This document shows positions 18,134 to 27,732 of a DNA stretch of 64,000 nucleotides, piece after piece. This DNA is from an uncultured Paracoccaceae bacterium. Lineage in GTDB: Bacteria; Pseudomonadota; Alphaproteobacteria; Rhodobacterales; Rhodobacteraceae. Location of the stretch: the NCBI GenBank assembly GCA_943787785.1, contig CALSNT010000002.1:1-64000 (forward strand), written 5' to 3'. The position numbers and the translations under genes are program-made. The notes beneath the pieces are model-generated. The model worked only from the letters and a program-made list of their open reading frames with translations, was not told the DNA's origin and did not search any database. Positions within the stretch are counted from its first letter, which is position 1, and each line of letters starts with the position of its first letter.

Positions 18134-19069
18134 ATGATTGCCGTACTGTCTGTCGTCGCCGGGCTGGCGATTCTGCTGATTGGCGGTGACCTTCTAGTGC
18201 GCGGCGCGGTCAATCTGGCGCTGCGCCTTGGCGTGCCCGCTCTGATTGTCAGCCTGACGATTGTGGCCTTCGGCACTTCCGCGCCCGAGCTTCTGATCTC
18301 GGTCGATTCGGTCCTGCAGGACGCGGGAGGATTGGCGCTGGGTAACGTGGTTGGTTCGAACATCGCCAATGTGCTGCTGGTGCTGGGCGTCCCTGCGCTG
18401 ATCTCTCGGCTGGCAACTGGCGACCCGGCGACCCGGCACAGTTACCTGATCATGCTGGCCGCGTCGGCCTTGTTCATTGTGGTCTGCTTTTTGGGGCCGA
18501 TCACATGGATCGGAGGGCTGATCCTGTTGGCGGTGCTCGCCACGATCCTTACCGGTCAGTTCCGCGAGGCGCGCGCGCATGCCGAGGCTGCGCCAGACGA
18601 CCTCGACCTTGGTGATACGCATATGCCATGGCCGAAGGTCTGGCTTTTTCTGATTGCAGGGCTGATCGGCCTGCCGCTGGGCGCGCATCTTCTGGTCGAA
18701 GGTGCAGTCACTCTGGCCGAGGCCTTCGGGGTCAGCGATCGTGTCATTGGCCTGACATTGATCGCCATCGGCACGTCGCTGCCCGAACTTGCAACGACTG
18801 TCGTCGCGGCGATGCGTCGTCAGGCGGAGGTCGCGCTGGGCAATGTCATTGGATCGAACCTTTTCAACCTGCTGGGTATCATTGGCGTGACGGCTATGAT
18901 TGGCCCGATCCCGGTGGACCCGTCCTTCGTACGCTTTGACCTCTGGGTGATGCTGGCCGCCTCGCTGGCGCTTGCACCCTTCGTTTTTGGCTGGCGCAAC
19001 CTGACGCGGCGCTGGGGCACGCTGTTCCTTGGCCTCTACGTCGCCTACCTGATACTGGTGGTGGTGTGA
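18134..19069 (+). CDS. Calcium/sodium antiporter (CaCA family, YrbG-like)
   Basis: 311-residue inner-membrane cation exchanger with two inverted halves. Each half carries the alpha-repeat: IVAFGTSAPELLIS and GNVVGSNIANVLLVLG in the first, IAIGTSLPELATTVVAAM and GNVIGSNLFNLLGIIG in the second, with the ion-binding Glu of each GTSxPEL. About ten helices. The start at 18134 follows the micro-protein stop; the stop overlaps the SDR start as GTGA. Confidence 0.95.
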   Translation: MIAVLSVVAGLAILLIGGDLLVRGAVNLALRLGVPALIVSLTIVAFGTSAPELLISVDSVLQDAGGLALGNVVGSNIANVLLVLGVPALISRLATGDPATRHSYLIMLAASALFIVVCFLGPITWIGGLILLAVLATILTGQFREARAHAEAAPDDLDLGDTHMPWPKVWLFLIAGLIGLPLGAHLLVEGAVTLAEAFGVSDRVIGLTLIAIGTSLPELATTVVAAMRRQAEVALGNVIGSNLFNLLGIIGVTAMIGPIPVDPSFVRFDLWVMLAASLALAPFVFGWRNLTRRWGTLFLGLYVAYLILVVV

Positions 19070-19845
19070 AACGCGCACTCGTCACCGGAGCGTCGGCCCG
19101 TCTGGGCCGCGCCATGGCTATATCGTTGGCACGGGCTGGCTGGGACGTCGCCGTGCACTACGGCTCGTCTGAAGTACAAGCTGAAGGCGTCGTGGCCGAA
19201 ATTGCCGAACTGGATCGCAGGGCAGCCGCTGTGCAGGCCGATCTGGCCGAAGAAGATCAGGTCCAGACCTTGGTCGCGCGGTCATCAGATGCACTCGGTG
19301 GCCCGCTGAGTCTACTGGTCAACAACGCTGCCGCCTTCGATCATGACACGATCCGGACGGCCAGTCTCGAAAGCTGGAACAAACACATTGGGATCAACCT
19401 GCGCGCGCCGTTCGTTCTGTGCCAGAAATTCGCCGAGCAGGCCCCGAAAGCACTGGCTGACGCAAGGGATGAGCCCGTCGCCCAAGCCTCAATCATCAAT
19501 ATCATCGATCAGCGGGTTCGAAAACTGACACCTCACTTCATGACCTACACGCTGGCGAAATCGGCGCTGTGGACCTTGACGCAGACCGCCGCCCAGGGGC
19601 TGGCTCCTGACGTCCGGGTGAACGCCATCGGACCGGGGCCAACTCTGATAGGAGCGCGGGAAAGTGACAGCCACTTCGCGCGGCAACGGGCCGGAACGGT
19701 GTTGGAACGGGGTTCGGATGTTGAGGATGTGACAGGCGCGATGCACTATCTGATCGGCGCGAAATCGGTCACCGGGCAGCTGATCTGCACCGATGGCGGC
19801 CAGCATCTGGCCTGGAAAACGCACGACATCGAAGCCCGTAATTAG
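19066..19845 (+). CDS. SDR oxidoreductase, pteridine-reductase/FolM-like
   Basis: 259 residues. The cofactor loop TGASARLGRAMA has the Arg typical of NADPH-dependent pteridine reductases; LVNNAAAFDHD and the catalytic Y-x-x-x-K in YTLAKSALWTL follow, then NAIGPGPTL. FolM-type enzymes reduce dihydromonapterin or dihydrofolate, and that is the best guess. GTG start inside the antiporter stop. Confidence 0.85.
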   Translation: MKRALVTGASARLGRAMAISLARAGWDVAVHYGSSEVQAEGVVAEIAELDRRAAAVQADLAEEDQVQTLVARSSDALGGPLSLLVNNAAAFDHDTIRTASLESWNKHIGINLRAPFVLCQKFAEQAPKALADARDEPVAQASIINIIDQRVRKLTPHFMTYTLAKSALWTLTQTAAQGLAPDVRVNAIGPGPTLIGARESDSHFARQRAGTVLERGSDVEDVTGAMHYLIGAKSVTGQLICTDGGQHLAWKTHDIEARN

Positions 19846-20140
19846 GTCCGGTTCAGACCTGTCCGGTTCGATTTGTGCACCGGGCCTTTGAGTTTCACGT
19901 TTCTGTCACAAAACCCTTAAGGTTTTCAGGGTCTTGCCAGATACGGGTTAATTTATGATTATAAATCAAAGACTTAAAATACTGCCCAATTATTAGGCAA
20001 ATCAATGAAACAGCCTGAAAACAACGAAAAATCCGCAGCGGCAGGAAGTTGTCCGCAGAGTTATCCCCAAGTTGCGTGGACAGGTTTTTGCTTGCTCTCA
20101 TTCGTGTTCAGATGCAGCGGGCAATAGAATCAGGCGGGCC
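19846..20140. other. AT-rich 295 bp intergenic region upstream of uvrC
   Basis: Strikingly AT-rich between 19920 and 20040. It contains a near-palindrome AAAACCCTTAAGGTTTT around 19910, which may act as a weak terminator for the SDR gene, and TTATCCCCA near 20060, one base off the DnaA-box consensus. A single such box is not an origin. The uvrC promoter is presumably here. Confidence 0.4.
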
Positions 20141-22012
20141 ATGGCCATCGACTCCAATACCAGCGAACAGGGAGTGACCGGACACGAGTGTGTCGCGGGG
20201 TATCTGCGCACGCTGGATGGCTCTCCGGGGGTGTACCGGATGCTCGATGCGAAGGGTGCAGTGCTCTATGTCGGCAAGGCGCGGAACTTGAAAGCGCGGG
20301 TGTCCAGTTATGCCCGCCCGACTGGGCACAGCCCCCGGATTGCGCGGATGATCCGGGACACGGCGTCGATGATGTTCCTGACAACGCGCACGGAAACCGA
20401 GGCGCTGCTGCTGGAGCAGAACCTGATCAAGCAGCTAAAGCCGCGCTACAATGTGCTGCTCAGAGACGACAAGAGCTTCCCGAACATCCTCGTTGCCAAG
20501 GACCATCCCTTCCCGCAGATCAAGAAGCATCGTGGTGCGAAAAAGCAGAAGGGCGACTACTACGGCCCGTTCGCCAGCGCTGGCGCGGTGAACCGCACTC
20601 TGAACCAATTGCAGAAGGTGTTCCTGCTGCGATCCTGCTTGGACGCAGATTACGAAGGGCGCACGCGGCCTTGCCTGCTGTACCAGATCAAACGTTGCAG
20701 CGCGCCCTGCGTCGGCCACATCAGTGAAGCCGACTACGGCGCGCTGGTCCGCGATGCCGAGCAGTTCCTGCAAGGGCGCACGACGCGCGTTCAGGGTGAT
20801 CTTGCAAAGCAGATGGAGGTCGCCTCCGCCGATCTCGAATTCGAACGCGCCGCCGCACTGCGCGACCGGATCAAGGCCCTGACGCAGGTCCAACAGGCGC
20901 AGGGGATCAACCCGGCGAATGTCTCGGAAGCCGACGTGATCGGGCTGCATCTGGATGGCGGACAGGCCTGCGTGCAGGTCTTCTTCATCCGCGCCAACCA
21001 GAACTGGGGCAACCGCGACTATTATCCGCGCACCGGGTCGGGCGCTTCGAAGGCTGAGATCATGGAAGGTTTCGTAGGCCAATTCTATGAGAACAAGGAT
21101 CCGCCGCGCCAGATCATCTTGTCGGACGGTTTCGACGACATGGACCTGATGGCCGAAGCGCTGAGCGAGAAGGCCGGTCGCAAGATCGAGCTGTTGCTGC
21201 CCCAGCGCGGCGAAAAGGCCGAACTGGTCGCGGGCGCGTTGCGCAACGCGCGTGAAAGCCTGGCCCGCCGGATGTCCGAGACGGCGACGCAGGGCAAGCT
21301 TCTGAAAGGGCTGGCCGAAGCGTTTGACCTTGGCGACCCGCCAAAGCGGATCGAGGTCTACGACAACTCTCATATTTCCGGCAGTCATGCGGTCGGCGCG
21401 ATGATCGTGGCCGGGCCCGAGGGGTTCGAGAAGGGCCAGTACCGCAAGTTCAACATCAAGGACGACACGCTGACCCCCGGTGATGACTTCGGGATGATGA
21501 AAGAGGTTCTGACCCGCCGCTTCAAGCGGCTGCTGAAAGAAGACCCGGAGCGCGCATCCGGCACCTGGCCAGACTTGCTATTGATCGACGGCGGGGCCGG
21601 TCAGGTGAGCGCCGTGCAGGAGATCATGACCGAGCTGGGCGTCACAGACATTGCCATGATCGGTGTCGCCAAAGGCGAGGATCGCGATGCGGGCAAGGAG
21701 GAATTCCACCGCACCGGAAAACGCCCCTTTGCCCTCAGGCGCGGCGACCCGGTCCTCTATTTCCTGCAACGCCTACGGGACGAGGCGCACCGCTTTGCCA
21801 TCGGCACCCACCGCGCCAAACGCGCCAAGGCGATTGGCGCAACGCCGCTGGATGAGGTTCCGGGCGTCGGCGCAACCCGCAAGCGCGCCCTGCTGGCGCA
21901 TTTCGGATCGGCCAAGGCGGTGGCGCGCGCCGGGTTGGCCGATCTGAAGGCGGTCGAGGGGATCTCGGCCACGCTGGCGCAGTCGATCTATGATCATTTT
22001 CATGGCGACTGA
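20141..22012 (+). CDS. uvrC: Excinuclease ABC subunit C
   Basis: Makes the two incisions around bulky DNA lesions with UvrA and UvrB. A GIY-YIG nuclease ([27 protein letters not shown]), the Cys cluster region [17 protein letters not shown], a UVR domain ([14 protein letters not shown]), the RNase H-like C-terminal nuclease ([21 protein letters not shown]) and two HhH motifs ([32 protein letters not shown]) are present in order. 623 residues from the ATG at 20141; a frame beginning at 20072 lacks homologous N-terminal sequence. Confidence 0.97.
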   Translation: MAIDSNTSEQGVTGHECVAGYLRTLDGSPGVYRMLDAKGAVLYVGKARNLKARVSSYARPTGHSPRIARMIRDTASMMFLTTRTETEALLLEQNLIKQLKPRYNVLLRDDKSFPNILVAKDHPFPQIKKHRGAKKQKGDYYGPFASAGAVNRTLNQLQKVFLLRSCLDADYEGRTRPCLLYQIKRCSAPCVGHISEADYGALVRDAEQFLQGRTTRVQGDLAKQMEVASADLEFERAAALRDRIKALTQVQQAQGINPANVSEADVIGLHLDGGQACVQVFFIRANQNWGNRDYYPRTGSGASKAEIMEGFVGQFYENKDPPRQIILSDGFDDMDLMAEALSEKAGRKIELLLPQRGEKAELVAGALRNARESLARRMSETATQGKLLKGLAEAFDLGDPPKRIEVYDNSHISGSHAVGAMIVAGPEGFEKGQYRKFNIKDDTLTPGDDFGMMKEVLTRRFKRLLKEDPERASGTWPDLLLIDGGAGQVSAVQEIMTELGVTDIAMIGVAKGEDRDAGKEEFHRTGKRPFALRRGDPVLYFLQRLRDEAHRFAIGTHRAKRAKAIGATPLDEVPGVGATRKRALLAHFGSAKAVARAGLADLKAVEGISATLAQSIYDHFHGD

Positions 22013-22021
22013 GCGGCGCGG

Positions 22022-22669
22022 TCAGCCCAAAACCGCCACCAGGACCGCCGCGTAAAAGACCAGGCTCGCCGCCAGGACGAAGACATGCCAGATCGTGTTA
22101 TGAAACGGCAAACGCTCCCACAGGTAAAAACCGACGCCGGCGGTATAGAGGCCCCCGCCCACTGCCATCAGCACCAGCACCGGCGTGCTGAGCGCGCCCA
22201 GCAGTGCGCCACCGGCAAGAACCCCGGCCCAACCCATCAGCAGATACAGACCCAACCCGGCCCAGCGCAGCCGATCCGGCGCGATCAGTTTGAGCGTCAC
22301 GCCAGTTGCAGCCGCGACCCACAAGGCGGCGACCAATCCGTGCCCCTGACCCGAAACCAGCACAAACGCCGTGTATGTTCCGGCGATCTTGAGGTAGATT
22401 GCCGAATGATCCAGCCGTTTCAGCAACCAAGCCCGCTCGGGCTGCGGGAACAGGTTGTAAAGTGCGGAAGCGAGGATCATCAGAATCAGCGCTGCTCCGT
22501 AGATCGACACGCTGGTCACCGCAGCAGGCCCGCCATGCCACACCGCCGTCAGGACGATCAGCACCGGCACCGCCCCAAGGACCAGCACCAGACCGGAAAA
22601 ATGTACAATTGCATCCGAAATATATTCGGCGCGGCTGTAGGCCGGACGGATGGTCGACTGAAATGCCAT
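22022..22669 (-). CDS. Hemolysin III / PAQR-family membrane protein
   Basis: 215 residues with seven predicted helices. Family motifs are visible: SALYNLFP, LDHSAIYLKIAGTYTAF, and HNTIWHVFVLAASL near the C-terminus, together providing the conserved His/Asp metal site of HlyIII/PAQR proteins. Bacterial members are of uncertain function despite the name. ATG at 22669 is preferred over a TTG 33 bases upstream. Confidence 0.93.
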   Translation of the reverse strand: MAFQSTIRPAYSRAEYISDAIVHFSGLVLVLGAVPVLIVLTAVWHGGPAAVTSVSIYGAALILMILASALYNLFPQPERAWLLKRLDHSAIYLKIAGTYTAFVLVSGQGHGLVAALWVAAATGVTLKLIAPDRLRWAGLGLYLLMGWAGVLAGGALLGALSTPVLVLMAVGGGLYTAGVGFYLWERLPFHNTIWHVFVLAASLVFYAAVLVAVLG

Positions 22670-22824
22670 GCTTCGGATGTAGGCGAGTTGTGCGGCAGTC
22701 AAAACACGCAGATGCAGCGGCGCGCGGGTTTCTGCCGGTCGGAGCTAAATTGCCACATGGCTGGACGTACCTACCCGGTGTTCCGGCCATTCCATTGCCT
22801 GTCGGAAACGGCTATCCAGCCTGC

Positions 22825-23517
22825 ATGCGGTTGACGATCCCGAATATGCTGACGATTCTGCGTCTGGTGGCCGCCCCCGGGGTGGTGTTTGTCTTCCTGT
22901 ATTTCGCGCGCCCATGGGCTGATATGTTGGCACTGGCGCTGTTCGGCATTGCGGCTCTGACCGACTGGATTGACGGCCATCTGGCGCGCCGCTGGTCGCA
23001 GGTGACGAAGCTGGGCACAATGCTGGATCCGATCGCCGACAAGGCGATGGTGGTGATTGCCCTGCTGGTGATCGCGGTGCTGACCGGGATCGACCCGGTG
23101 CCCGGCATTGCCGGCTTCGACGCTCTGATCATTATTCCCGCTACGCTGGTGGTGTTTCGCGAGGTTTTTGTCTCGGGACTGCGAGAGTTCCTCGGCGACA
23201 CCGCCGGGACTCTGAAAGTCACGCGGATCGCCAAGTGGAAAACCGCGATGCAGATGATCGCGATCTCGGTTCTTTTGGCTCAGGGGATTGCGGCACATTA
23301 CTTCGGCATGTGGACCTGGGGCATGGACGCTGAAATGGCCCAGGCCGTGCTGGCGGGCGAAGTTGAGGATACTCTGGGTATCCGGCTGATGTACTACGCC
23401 AACTTCATTCTAGCCTGGGGAGGGTTGATTCTGCTGTGGCTCGCCGCGATTCTGACATTGCTGTCGGGGGCCGACTACTTCCGCAAAGCGCTGCCGTATT
23501 TGCAGGAAGAGAAATGA
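22825..23517 (+). CDS. pgsA: CDP-diacylglycerol-glycerol-3-phosphate 3-phosphatidyltransferase
   Basis: Makes phosphatidylglycerol phosphate. The CDP-alcohol phosphotransferase signature is present: DWIDGHLAR, eight residues, then GTMLDPIADK. Hydrophobic helices before and after give a multi-pass membrane protein of 230 residues. The start MRLTIPNMLTILRL is typical; upstream frame extension lies in the divergent promoter region and is rejected. The stop overlaps moaD (ATGA). Confidence 0.95.
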   Translation: MRLTIPNMLTILRLVAAPGVVFVFLYFARPWADMLALALFGIAALTDWIDGHLARRWSQVTKLGTMLDPIADKAMVVIALLVIAVLTGIDPVPGIAGFDALIIIPATLVVFREVFVSGLREFLGDTAGTLKVTRIAKWKTAMQMIAISVLLAQGIAAHYFGMWTWGMDAEMAQAVLAGEVEDTLGIRLMYYANFILAWGGLILLWLAAILTLLSGADYFRKALPYLQEEK

Positions 23518-23762
23518 TTGACGTCGTGTATTTCGCTTGGGTGCGCGAACGGATTGGCAAGCCGCGCGAGACAATAGAAACCGGTGCGGAGACGGTTGCG
23601 GAACTTGTCGCAGAGCTAACCGTTCGGGAAGCGCGATACGAGGCGGCCTTTGCTGACAGGTCAGCCATTCGCGTCGCGGTGGACCAGGTGCTCTCGGACT
23701 TCGACGCGCCCTTGTCCGGCGTCAGAGAAGTCGCGTTTTTCCCTCCGATGACGGGCGGCTGA
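23514..23762 (+). CDS. moaD: Molybdopterin synthase sulfur carrier subunit
   Basis: 82 residues with a ubiquitin-like fold and the essential C-terminal Gly-Gly (FFPPMTGG). The N-terminus IDVVYFAWVRERIG and the block AIRVAVDQVL fit MoaD. Translationally coupled to pgsA and one base before moaE. Confidence 0.96.
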   Translation: MIDVVYFAWVRERIGKPRETIETGAETVAELVAELTVREARYEAAFADRSAIRVAVDQVLSDFDAPLSGVREVAFFPPMTGG

Positions 23763-23763
23763 C

Positions 23764-24201
23764 ATGGCCGTCAGGGTGCAAAGCGACCCTTTTGACGCCG
23801 GTGCCGAGCTGACGGTGTTCTCAAGTTCGGTTTCGGGTGCCGGGGCTGTGGTCTCGTTCACCGGCATTGTGCGCGGCGACAATGACCTGGCCGCGCTGGA
23901 AATCGAACACTACCAGGCCATGACAACCCCTGCCATCGAGGCAATTGTCGCCGAGGCCAGCACTCGCTGGTCACTCAGTGATGCGCTGGTGATCCACCGA
24001 CACGGGCGGTTAGCGGTTGGTGAGGCGATCATGATGGTCGTCACGGCTGCGCCACATCGTCGGGCGGCCTTCGAGGCGGCGGATTTCCTGATGGACTACC
24101 TCAAGTCCCGCGCGCCGTTCTGGAAGAAAGAGATCGGGCCGGACGGCGAAATGTGGGTGGCGGCGAAGGGTAGTGATGAGGATGATTTGAAGCGGTGGTA
24201 A
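23764..24201 (+). CDS. moaE: Molybdopterin synthase catalytic subunit
   Basis: Transfers sulfur from thiocarboxylated MoaD to precursor Z. 145 residues with VSFTGIVRGDND, LEIEHYQAMT, IHRHGRLAVGEAIMMV, and the C-terminal catalytic-region residues LKSRAPFWKKEI (Lys pair). Complete, 1 bp after moaD. Confidence 0.96.
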   Translation: MAVRVQSDPFDAGAELTVFSSSVSGAGAVVSFTGIVRGDNDLAALEIEHYQAMTTPAIEAIVAEASTRWSLSDALVIHRHGRLAVGEAIMMVVTAAPHRRAAFEAADFLMDYLKSRAPFWKKEIGPDGEMWVAAKGSDEDDLKRW

Positions 24202-24222
24202 GAAATCGGAAATGATCGGTTT

Positions 24223-24244
24223 GGCGCTATCCTGGCTTAGCGCC
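24223..24244 (+). terminator. Hairpin after moaE, terminator-like
   Basis: Perfect seven-base stem GGCGCTA/TAGCGCC around an eight-base loop, 22 bases after the moaE stop. No T-run follows, so it may only protect the transcript end. Confidence 0.35.
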
Positions 24245-24283
24245 GCGTCAACATCGGCCTGAAGCGGCCATTGGTTTTCACGC

Positions 24284-24434
24284 AACACAAGCCTTGCACT
24301 TGTCAGCCCGTGGGTTGGTGATGCGTCGGCCATTCGTGCCACTTGATGGTGAGGTTCGCCCGTCAACTCACAGAATTACGCTGCCCTCACCAGTCGCCAA
24401 CCCGCCCGGACGGGCTGGCGAGTGCACAGCGCAT
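24284..24434 (+). repeat. Intergenic repeat, copy A (REPIN/MITE-like)
   Basis: Lies in the 329 bp gap between moaE and the coiled-coil gene. Two ends of the element, 24299-24322 (24 bp) and 24394-24427 (34 bp), are identical to the reverse complement of copy B at 29.8 kb, while the 71 bp middle has diverged. The two ends are inverted repeats of each other: the left has TCAGCCCGTGGGTTGG, the right, read on the other strand, CCAGCCCGTCCGGGCGGG then TTGG. The right end alone folds as CGCCAACCCG / CGGGCTGGCG. The rest of the gap has no gene. Confidence 0.85.
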
Positions 24435-24530
24435 TCGGCTCGATTCCGTGCGAGAAAGAGCCTGTGCGAACATCCACTCAGGGCCATTTCCGACACCGAT
24501 CCGCCCACTGACAAACAGCGGAGATCATCG

Positions 24531-24854
24531 TTACATATTCGCGCGCTCGATGTAATTGCGCAGCTCATCGGTTTCGTGCCTTGCGTGCTGCAGGCCCTCG
24601 ATCGCAGCCCGAAGTTCGGTCTCGGTCTGGCTTAACTGGCCCATCAGCTCTTCTTCACGCTCATTCATATAGGTGACGGCCTGATCGCGCGTTTCTTCGG
24701 CTTCCTGAAGCGCGTCTGCCATTTGATCCAGCTGCCCGACATCAGCGTTGCTGGAGCGTGACATGCGATGCACCAACCACGAGGCGAACCAGCCGACCAG
24801 AAAGGCGGCCAGCAGCACAAGGGCCGTGGTGATGATGAATTCAGTTCTGCTCAT
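24531..24854 (-). CDS. Small membrane-anchored coiled-coil protein
   Basis: 107 residues: a short N-terminus, one transmembrane helix (FIITTALVLLAAFLVGWFASWLV), then a continuous amphipathic helix rich in Glu, Gln and Leu (LDQMADALQEAEETRDQ to the end). Not recognised as a named family. ATG at 24854 overlaps the stop of the OmpA-like gene by 14 bp, so it is translated together with it and probably works in the same envelope process. A longer frame from 24965 lies inside the OmpA gene. Confidence 0.75.
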   Translation of the reverse strand: MSRTEFIITTALVLLAAFLVGWFASWLVHRMSRSSNADVGQLDQMADALQEAEETRDQAVTYMNEREEELMGQLSQTETELRAAIEGLQHARHETDELRNYIERANM

Positions 24855-26697
24855 TGCCGTCTTCTGCCGTATCCGCCTGACCATCGGCAAGGGTGAATTC
24901 GATCCGGCGGTTCGCTTCGCGTCCAGCATCGGTTTCATTGCTGGCAATTGGTGCCGACTCGCCATAGCCGCGCGCTGTCAGCGACCCGGTCGGCACGCTG
25001 CGCGCCAACAGGGCGTCCAGCACCGCCTCGGCGCGGGATTGACTTAGGCCCAGGTTCAGATCCTCACCGCCCTGGCTGTCAGTATGACCGCCAATTTCCA
25101 TTTGCACCGTATCGCATTCTGCAACCAGCACCGCGACGCGGTCGAGGATCTCGCGCGCGGACGGGTCAATCTCGGGGGACCCAGACGCGAATGCAATCTT
25201 GCTGTCGCCCAGAACGGCGTTGATCCGACTGACGCATTCATCCGGCGTCGGTACTGCCAGTACCGGGTCCAGCGCTTCGTCGTAATTGATGTCCAGACGG
25301 TAGGTCGCCGAAGCCCCCAGTTTATCAGACAGCAGCCTGGAAATCTCGGCCTGTGCGTCCTCGGCACCGGTCACGCCGGTTATGTCAACGAAATCAGGGG
25401 TCACCTTGACGGTTCCGGAATTCAGCAGCGACAGCGCCTCAAGCGAGGCAAGCACACGTATTGTCCAGCCGGGCGGCGTGGCCTGATCTATCCGTGTAGA
25501 CGCGGCGACTTTGTCGATCCCGAACCGTGCCCTTGCGAACGAAGCTGTGGCACGCTGGGTCAGCTCATCACTCATCTTGCCGCGCATCTGCACAGCGCCG
25601 TCGGGCGCGCGTCTGGCGATGAAGTCGGCATCTTCGTCCAGCCCTTCGATCAGCTTGCTGGCATCGACTGCTGGCAGAACGACATGCAAGGTGAAGATTT
25701 CAGGCAGAGCGGATTCCAATTCGGTCGCTTCGCGTTCAAACAGTTCCGCGGCCGTGTCAGCCAGCCCGATCAACGTGACGTCGACGTCTGAGAAAGTGAT
25801 CGTCCCGCCGCCGATCCGGTCGAGCGTTCCGATCCCCAAAGCGACGGCATTGCCCCAGTCGGGCGTCGGCGAACCAAGCCCAAGCGTGCAGGTTGCACGT
25901 CCGGTGAGACCGGCGGCAATTGCGGCGACCAGAATTTGCTCGCGCGCTTCTGCCGTATCCGCTGAACAGGCATCGAAGCGGGCGGTGTCACCGTCGTCAA
26001 CCATCCTGAGCGTGAAGGGCGTGATAACCGGGCGCGGGGCCGAGATATCTAGCGCCAGTGTGAAACTGGTCGGGGCCCGCGCGGTTAGGTCATTTTCAAG
26101 CCGCCGTTTCAGTTCCGGGCTGTCAGCAATCGCCGTCACTGCCACGCGGTCGGAAGAAACCGATATCTTCGAGCGCGGCAATGCGTCGAGCGCGTCGATG
26201 GCGAAATCTAGCGCCGCCTCCCAGCCACGCGGGCGCGCGTAGTCGGCTATTTCCAACAGGTCCGACACTTCGGTTCCGTCTGAAATATCGCGCACTCGTT
26301 GCACGATATCTGTGCGGTCAACCTCGGCTGGGATCAATCCGATCAGAGAAATGCCGCCATCGTTGCGCAGAATCTCGATGGAGAACCGCGGGGCTGAGCC
26401 GTCTGCGCCCTCCAGCACCTGCATTTCGTCGATGATCCGCGAAGGGTCCACCACGTCGCTGGCAGCCGACATGGCGCGAAACCGTGTTACCTCGTCATCC
26501 GCAGTGCCGTGCAGGATCACCTGCATGCCATCGGCACTGACATCGACCCAGCTTAACCCCTCGGCCGCAAGGACCTCAGTGATGCTGTTGACGGATCGGG
26601 TTTCGATCACGCGTGCGGCATAGACCGCAAAGCCGAAACAGGCGATGGCGGCAGCAAAAAAGGTCAGGGCGACCGGGAGGGAAGAGATGTACTTCAT
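24841..26697 (-). CDS. OmpA-family protein with BON-like repeats
   Basis: About 618 residues. An N-terminal signal/anchor helix (LPVALTFFAAAIACFGFAVYAA) is followed by a long periplasmic part with repeated BON-like units (WVDVSADGMQVILHGTADDE, TITFSDVDVTLIGLADTA, TVKVTPDFVDITGVTGAEDA). The C-terminal OmpA peptidoglycan-binding domain is about residues 500-605, with MEIGGHTDSQGGEDLNLGLSQSRAEAV and RGYGESAPIASN. The layout recalls mycobacterial ArfA. Start at 26697 (MKYISSLP) is preferred over 26739. Likely tethers the membrane to the wall. Confidence 0.88.
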   Translation of the reverse strand: MKYISSLPVALTFFAAAIACFGFAVYAARVIETRSVNSITEVLAAEGLSWVDVSADGMQVILHGTADDEVTRFRAMSAASDVVDPSRIIDEMQVLEGADGSAPRFSIEILRNDGGISLIGLIPAEVDRTDIVQRVRDISDGTEVSDLLEIADYARPRGWEAALDFAIDALDALPRSKISVSSDRVAVTAIADSPELKRRLENDLTARAPTSFTLALDISAPRPVITPFTLRMVDDGDTARFDACSADTAEAREQILVAAIAAGLTGRATCTLGLGSPTPDWGNAVALGIGTLDRIGGGTITFSDVDVTLIGLADTAAELFEREATELESALPEIFTLHVVLPAVDASKLIEGLDEDADFIARRAPDGAVQMRGKMSDELTQRATASFARARFGIDKVAASTRIDQATPPGWTIRVLASLEALSLLNSGTVKVTPDFVDITGVTGAEDAQAEISRLLSDKLGASATYRLDINYDEALDPVLAVPTPDECVSRINAVLGDSKIAFASGSPEIDPSAREILDRVAVLVAECDTVQMEIGGHTDSQGGEDLNLGLSQSRAEAVLDALLARSVPTGSLTARGYGESAPIASNETDAGREANRRIEFTLADGQADTAEDGNEQN

Positions 26698-26739
26698 ATC
26701 GGCTCTGAAGGTCTTAGAGCGCAGATCGGCGCGCGGCAA

Positions 26740-27720
26740 CTAGGCGACATTGGCCAGCACCAGAAAACCGGCAAGGATCAGCCCAGTGTCGCGGCAACGC
26801 CGGAACGTCAGCATGCAGCTTTCGGGGTCGTTCTCGTCGAGATTACGCAACAGCCATGCCATATGCCAGCCCAGTGCCCAGACGCCGCCCAACGCAAGGA
26901 CCATTGGCATTGGTGCCTGCAATGGGGCCAGAGCTGCGATAGCGGCAACAGCAAGCAAGCAAAGGGTGGCCACGAGGAACCCACGAAGCCATTTACGGCT
27001 TTGGTTTCCGAACAGGCGGGCGGTGGATTTCACACCGATCAGCGCATCATCCTCAGTGTCCTGATGGGCGTAGATCGTGTCGTAAAACAGCGTCCAGGCG
27101 ATGCCACCAGCGTAAAGGATCACCGCTGGCAGGGCGAGGCTGCCGGTATGTGCCGCCCAGGCCAATAGCGCGCCCCAGTTGAAAGCGAGGCCCAGAAAGA
27201 CCTGCGGCCACCAGGTGAAGCGCTTGGCGAACGGGTAGATTGCGACCAGTACCAGCGACGCGAAGCCCAGTAGAATCGCGGCAGGTGGAAAGGTCAGCAG
27301 AATGGCCAGTGCAATCAGCGCCTGCAGCGCCATCCAGATCAGCGCGCCGCGAACCGACACTTGCCCTGATGGGATCGGGCGCGAGCGGGTGCGGGTGACG
27401 CTGGCATCAATGTCCCGATCCGTGATGTCGTTCCAGGTGCAGCCCGCGCCGCGCATCAGAAACGCGCCCAGCGCGCAGCCAACCGCAATCCAGGCGTCGA
27501 ACAGACCGAGACGTCCGGTGGCGGCGCTTGCCAGAAGCAGACCCCACCAGCAGGGTAGCAGCAGCAGCCAGGTGCCGATGGGACGATCCGCGCGGGACAG
27601 GCGCAGGTAAGGGCGCGACCGGGTTGGCGCGAACCGATCAACCCAATTACCACCGACAGCGTCGGCGACCTCTCCGGTGGCCTCGGGTGTCGGCTCTGGC
27701 ATCGGCGGTGGGGCGACCAT
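26740..27720 (-). CDS. ubiA: 4-hydroxybenzoate polyprenyltransferase
   Basis: Attaches the polyprenyl tail to 4-hydroxybenzoate in ubiquinone synthesis. Both Asp-rich motifs are present: NDITDRDID and YDTIYAHQDTEDD, among eight to nine helices. The N-terminal 45 residues are a Pro/Glu-rich extension before RLSRADRPIGTW. Start ATG at 27720 has GGAGG eight bases upstream. It is exactly back to back with rsmE. Confidence 0.96.
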   Translation of the reverse strand: MVAPPPMPEPTPEATGEVADAVGGNWVDRFAPTRSRPYLRLSRADRPIGTWLLLLPCWWGLLLASAATGRLGLFDAWIAVGCALGAFLMRGAGCTWNDITDRDIDASVTRTRSRPIPSGQVSVRGALIWMALQALIALAILLTFPPAAILLGFASLVLVAIYPFAKRFTWWPQVFLGLAFNWGALLAWAAHTGSLALPAVILYAGGIAWTLFYDTIYAHQDTEDDALIGVKSTARLFGNQSRKWLRGFLVATLCLLAVAAIAALAPLQAPMPMVLALGGVWALGWHMAWLLRNLDENDPESCMLTFRRCRDTGLILAGFLVLANVA

Positions 27721-27732
27721 ATGTTCGCCTCC

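Noticed and set aside
20056-20070. DnaA-box-like TTATCCCCA beside AT-rich DNA, suggesting an origin
   Set aside because: Only one imperfect box, and no dnaA, parAB, hemE or rep gene nearby.
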